DNA of 16,677 nt. Origin: Verrucomicrobiota bacterium. GTDB taxonomy: Bacteria; Verrucomicrobiota; Verrucomicrobiia; Chthoniobacterales; UBA10450. Position numbers and translations under genes: made by a program. The notes under the pieces are model-generated. The model did no database searches, was not told the DNA's origin, and saw nothing but the letters and a program-made list of their open reading frames with translations. The stretch is from the NCBI GenBank assembly GCA_003218525.1, contig QHNU01000071.1, forward strand, positions 1 through 16,677, in the 5' to 3' direction. This document shows positions 14,179-16,677 of this stretch, one piece after another; within the stretch, counting starts at the first letter, position 1; the number at the start of each line of letters is the position of its first letter.

Positions 14179-16092
14179 TTAACTGGAGCCGGCCACTCGG
14201 CTCGGCGCGCTGGGAACCATTTGCAGAACGGCCGTGGTCACGTCCGCAGCTGTGATTTCGCGCATGCATCGAAAATCGAGCGGGCATTGCCGTAAAAAAC
14301 AGGGGCTGCACTCGACGTGATGGCGTAAAATGCGATGCCCGGCGCCCAACGGACCGGTTCGTTTTGGCTCAGTCGAGCCAAAGATCGAGACAGTCGGAAT
14401 CCTCAGCAAGCTCGCCAGGTGCATGGTGCCGGTATCGTTTGTGAGCAATAAATCGCACTGACGCAGCTCCGCGATTAATTCGCTCAATGTTGTTTGGCCG
14501 ATTCGATTCAGGCATTTTTCGCCCAGTCCGCTCGCGATTTGCTCACCAACTGCTCGGTCGCTAGCAATGCCGAAAAGAATCCATCGGACCGGTAGTCGTG
14601 CTGCGATCTCCCGTGCCACTTCTGCAAATCGTTCCGGCAGCCAGCGTTTGGTCGGTCCGTATTCCGCTCCCGGGCAAAGGGCAAATCTCAAATCGGGCCG
14701 TTGGCCGCCAACAGGATTTGCCCGCGGAAAATCAGGGCGCACCTTTGCGCCAATCGTGGTGGCAAGTTCCAGGTATCTGTAGGTTTGATGAACGATCCCG
14801 CGCGCCTTCGTCTGCCGCGGCCGCTGATTCAGCAGCCAGCGCCTTGAATGGCCGCTGAATCCGACTCGTCGAGGGATTCGTGCCAAAAACACTTCGAGCG
14901 CGCTACGGAGGGAGTTCGGAAGGAGAATGGCGACATCGAAAGTCGGCGCTTTGCGTAATAGACGCGTCGCCGCGAACAGCGATTTTTGCGGAAGCGCAAT
15001 GACCGCATCCACTTCGGGGACAATCTTCCAAACTTCAGCGATCTTTTCCGGGGCTGCGATTGTGACATGAGCATCGGGTCGGCCGCCTTTGATCGTCTGA
15101 ACGGCCGGGACGCTCATGACGGCGTCGCCGATCCAGTTCCCGCTTCGAATCAAAATCCGGAACGGTTTCAGGGGCACATTTTCCGGCACAAAAACGCCGC
15201 GCTTGTAGCGCTCAAGAAGAAAATTGGGGAACGGAGTTTTCCAGCGATCATGGACCCAGAACCAATCTTCCGGCGCGCGCCGCACTTGTTGCTCGATGAT
15301 TTCGTTGACGCGAGCGGTGAGCGATTCAATCGAGTGCGTCTGGCCGTTGACTGGAGGCTCGACGATCGCGCGCCAGCGCGCAAATCCGGAAGTGTTCACA
15401 GCCATCGCCCGGACTTGCGCATTTGTTCGTCGGGCCAGCAAAGCGGGCAACGGTGTCGTCGATGCTAAATGGCCGAAAAACGGCGTCCAAATGCCTCGGT
15501 CGCCAGCATGCTGGTCACAGAGAATTCCGACGCCGCCGCCGTTGCGCAGCAACTCGATGGCTTTACCAAAACCCTCGCTACGTTCAAAGACCTCGAGACC
15601 AAAACGAGCTCGGGCACTGCGAATGTGCCGGTCGATGAAAGGGTTTTTAAGCCGCTGATAAATGGTCGATTTGCGATATTCAGGAACCATGTGCGGGAGC
15701 AATTGAGCGGAAAGCTCCCATAACCCGATGTGGCTAAGCAGGAGGACGAGTGGCTGTTTTTGGCGAAACACATCTTCGAGATGCTCAAAATTTGTTAGCT
15801 CGACCCGATCGAGGATTTCTTCGATCGGCATCTGCGTGATTTTGACGCTGCAAAGCAGATTCGCCCCGAGCCGCTGAAAATGTCGCCGCACAAGACAGCG
15901 GGCTTCTTTAATCGCGAGCTCGTCTCCGAAAGCAACCCGAATATTCCGGAACGCGAGCGTGCGATATTTGCGCGAAATTAGCCAGGCAACGGTGCCGGCC
16001 AGTTGTCCAATCCCAAAAAGGACCGGCAACGGCAGCAGGCTAAGCAGCCAGATGCCGGCCCGATAAAGCAGATATACGCTGTAATCCACCAT
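14179..16092 (-). CDS. Fused lipid A acyltransferase (LpxL/HtrB family) and ADP-heptose:LPS heptosyltransferase (WaaF family)
   Basis: Two LPS enzymes in one chain of 637 residues from ATG 16092. The N-terminal part (about 1-300) has a membrane segment (AGIWLLSLLPLPVLFGIG), the HX4D/E acyltransferase motif in LLLSHIGLWE (His121, Glu126), and DWFWVHDRWKTPFP near 276-289, as in late lipid A acyltransferases. The C-terminal part (about 311-626) is a GT9 heptosyltransferase: FRILIRSGNWIGDAVMSVPA, CPGAEYGPTKRW near 473-484, LLLTNDTGTMHLAS near 548-561, GSTEPKRTGP, and a Cys-rich end CSPCFLRQCP. The frame is continuous and both halves are full length, so this is a real fusion, not a read-through. 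TTG 16134 could add 14 residues. I favour the ATG because it starts directly before the membrane segment. It is the first gene of the minus-strand cluster. Confidence 0.93.
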   Translation of the reverse strand: MVDYSVYLLYRAGIWLLSLLPLPVLFGIGQLAGTVAWLISRKYRTLAFRNIRVAFGDELAIKEARCLVRRHFQRLGANLLCSVKITQMPIEEILDRVELTNFEHLEDVFRQKQPLVLLLSHIGLWELSAQLLPHMVPEYRKSTIYQRLKNPFIDRHIRSARARFGLEVFERSEGFGKAIELLRNGGGVGILCDQHAGDRGIWTPFFGHLASTTPLPALLARRTNAQVRAMAVNTSGFARWRAIVEPPVNGQTHSIESLTARVNEIIEQQVRRAPEDWFWVHDRWKTPFPNFLLERYKRGVFVPENVPLKPFRILIRSGNWIGDAVMSVPAVQTIKGGRPDAHVTIAAPEKIAEVWKIVPEVDAVIALPQKSLFAATRLLRKAPTFDVAILLPNSLRSALEVFLARIPRRVGFSGHSRRWLLNQRPRQTKARGIVHQTYRYLELATTIGAKVRPDFPRANPVGGQRPDLRFALCPGAEYGPTKRWLPERFAEVAREIAARLPVRWILFGIASDRAVGEQIASGLGEKCLNRIGQTTLSELIAELRQCDLLLTNDTGTMHLASLLRIPTVSIFGSTEPKRTGPLGAGHRILRHHVECSPCFLRQCPLDFRCMREITAADVTTAVLQMVPSAPSRVAGSS

Positions 16093-16144
16093 AAATTGGG
16101 CGCGCAGGGTACGTTTGCCCGGGCCCGGCTTCAATCAATATACT

Positions 16145-16677
16145 GTGTTCGTGGAGGCGGAAGATTTACGAGCAGCCGAAGATCATATCGAGCGGCTCGA
16201 GGAAGAGCTCTTGCGTCTGAAAGACGTCAAGCGCGAATTGCAAATCTTGCGCGAGCAACATCGCCGACTGCAACGCACGGCCGAGGGTCGCGTCGCCACA
16301 TTACTGGCAAAACCATGGGGATGGTTTATGCGCTCGTCTAAAAGCAGCTTGAGACAGCCGACTGAGTATGAATGCTGGCTGGAGCGGCATCGGGTTTCGC
16401 CGGAGCAGGTCCAATCAATGCGAGAACAGGCGCGGAAGTTTTTTTATCGTCCGCTGATTTCGATTCTCACGCCCACTTTTAATCCGGACGCCACCTTAAT
16501 TTCGGCAGCAGTGAATTCGCTCGTCGCCCAGAGCTACGATAATTGGGAATTAATCCTTGTCGATGACGGATCGGACAAGACGAAGCTGGCTTTGCCGGAG
16601 TTCGCTGCGCGCGATTCGCGAATTCAAGTCATGATGGAACCGCAGCACCGAGGCATCTCGGCGGCGTTGAATACCGC
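16145..16677 (+). CDS. Family 2 glycosyltransferase with N-terminal coiled coil, C-terminus off the right edge
   Basis: The first 177 codons are present. Residues about 3-48 are a charged heptad-type helix (ERLEEELLRLKDVKRELQIL), then a basic stretch and YECWLERHRVSPEQ at 75-88. The GT-A domain follows: PLISILTPTFNPD at 103-115 and LILVDDGSD at 136-144 (nucleotide-sugar binding and the start of the Asp motif), then HRGISAALN at the edge. Such enzymes extend O-antigen or other surface polysaccharides. The start is uncertain: GTG 16145 and GTG 16151 are both possible and neither has a Shine-Dalgarno; the in-frame stop at 16082-16084 is the upstream limit. It diverges from the LPS operon with about 52 bases between starts. 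The acceptor and sugar are unknown. Confidence 0.88.
   Translation, partial: MFVEAEDLRAAEDHIERLEEELLRLKDVKRELQILREQHRRLQRTAEGRVATLLAKPWGWFMRSSKSSLRQPTEYECWLERHRVSPEQVQSMREQARKFFYRPLISILTPTFNPDATLISAAVNSLVAQSYDNWELILVDDGSDKTKLALPEFAARDSRIQVMMEPQHRGISAALNT

Noticed and set aside
14138..14311. Extended N-terminus of the thioesterase
   Set aside because: The extension would overlap the fusion gene by more than 130 bases and its residues have no hotdog features. ATG 14137 gives the normal length for the family.
1..16677. CRISPR arrays, tRNA or rRNA genes, insertion sequences, phage or toxin-antitoxin genes
   Set aside because: I saw no regularly spaced direct repeats, cloverleaf-like sequences, transposase motifs or terminal inverted repeats, and no phage or toxin-antitoxin gene pattern. 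A structural RNA search would be needed to exclude small RNAs.

Overview
The window most likely comes from a soil-type verrucomicrobial chromosome (Verrucomicrobiota, possibly the Chthoniobacterales/Spartobacteria group). This is inferred from gene content, not from a marker gene. Three things point that way. A 51-residue basic protein resembles the small basic protein family known from Verrucomicrobia and Chlamydiae. A secreted metalloprotease carries tandem repeats of the ISTR...VGTG...IGG / LELHD / NDDW / YTAIVRG type that I associate with this phylum. A lipoprotein ends in a GGYVDVTGY...KDPY..KIFLVP tail of the same origin. The genes are ordinary chromosomal ones with coherent reading frames. 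I see no phage, insertion sequence, CRISPR array, rRNA or tRNA.

Left part (1-4335). A bifunctional proline-catabolic PutA lies on the minus strand and is cut by the left edge one codon before its expected catalytic cysteine. Diverging from it is a 38-codon membrane-peptide gene with a perfect Shine-Dalgarno and its own terminator hairpin, then a threonine-aldolase-like PLP enzyme and a lipoprotein.

Middle-left (4336-7116). A hairpin-rich gap without a convincing gene leads to a secreted matrixin-type zinc protease with two tandem repeat domains. A small secreted protein of unrecognised function follows. Downstream of that lies a frameshifted, decayed third copy of the repeat domain.

Middle (7117-10159). 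A small membrane-anchored protein faces left. Facing right is a two-gene thiol-redox unit: a DsbD/ScsB-like electron transporter with its thioredoxin domain, and an exported redoxin three bases downstream.

Right part (10167-16092, minus strand). Six closely spaced codirectional genes look like one operon. In transcription order they are: a fused lipid A acyltransferase-heptosyltransferase, a hotdog thioesterase, a PMT/ArnT-like membrane glycosyltransferase, the small basic protein, an RsuA/RluB-type rRNA pseudouridine synthase, and a short-chain dehydrogenase. The first three suggest lipopolysaccharide assembly, and the basic protein plus pseudouridine synthase suggest a ribosome theme. Diverging from the operon at the right edge is the start of a family 2 glycosyltransferase with an N-terminal coiled coil, again consistent with surface polysaccharide synthesis.

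The most unusual items are the protease module with its decayed third repeat, the acyltransferase-heptosyltransferase fusion, and the two tiny genes (38 and 51 residues).
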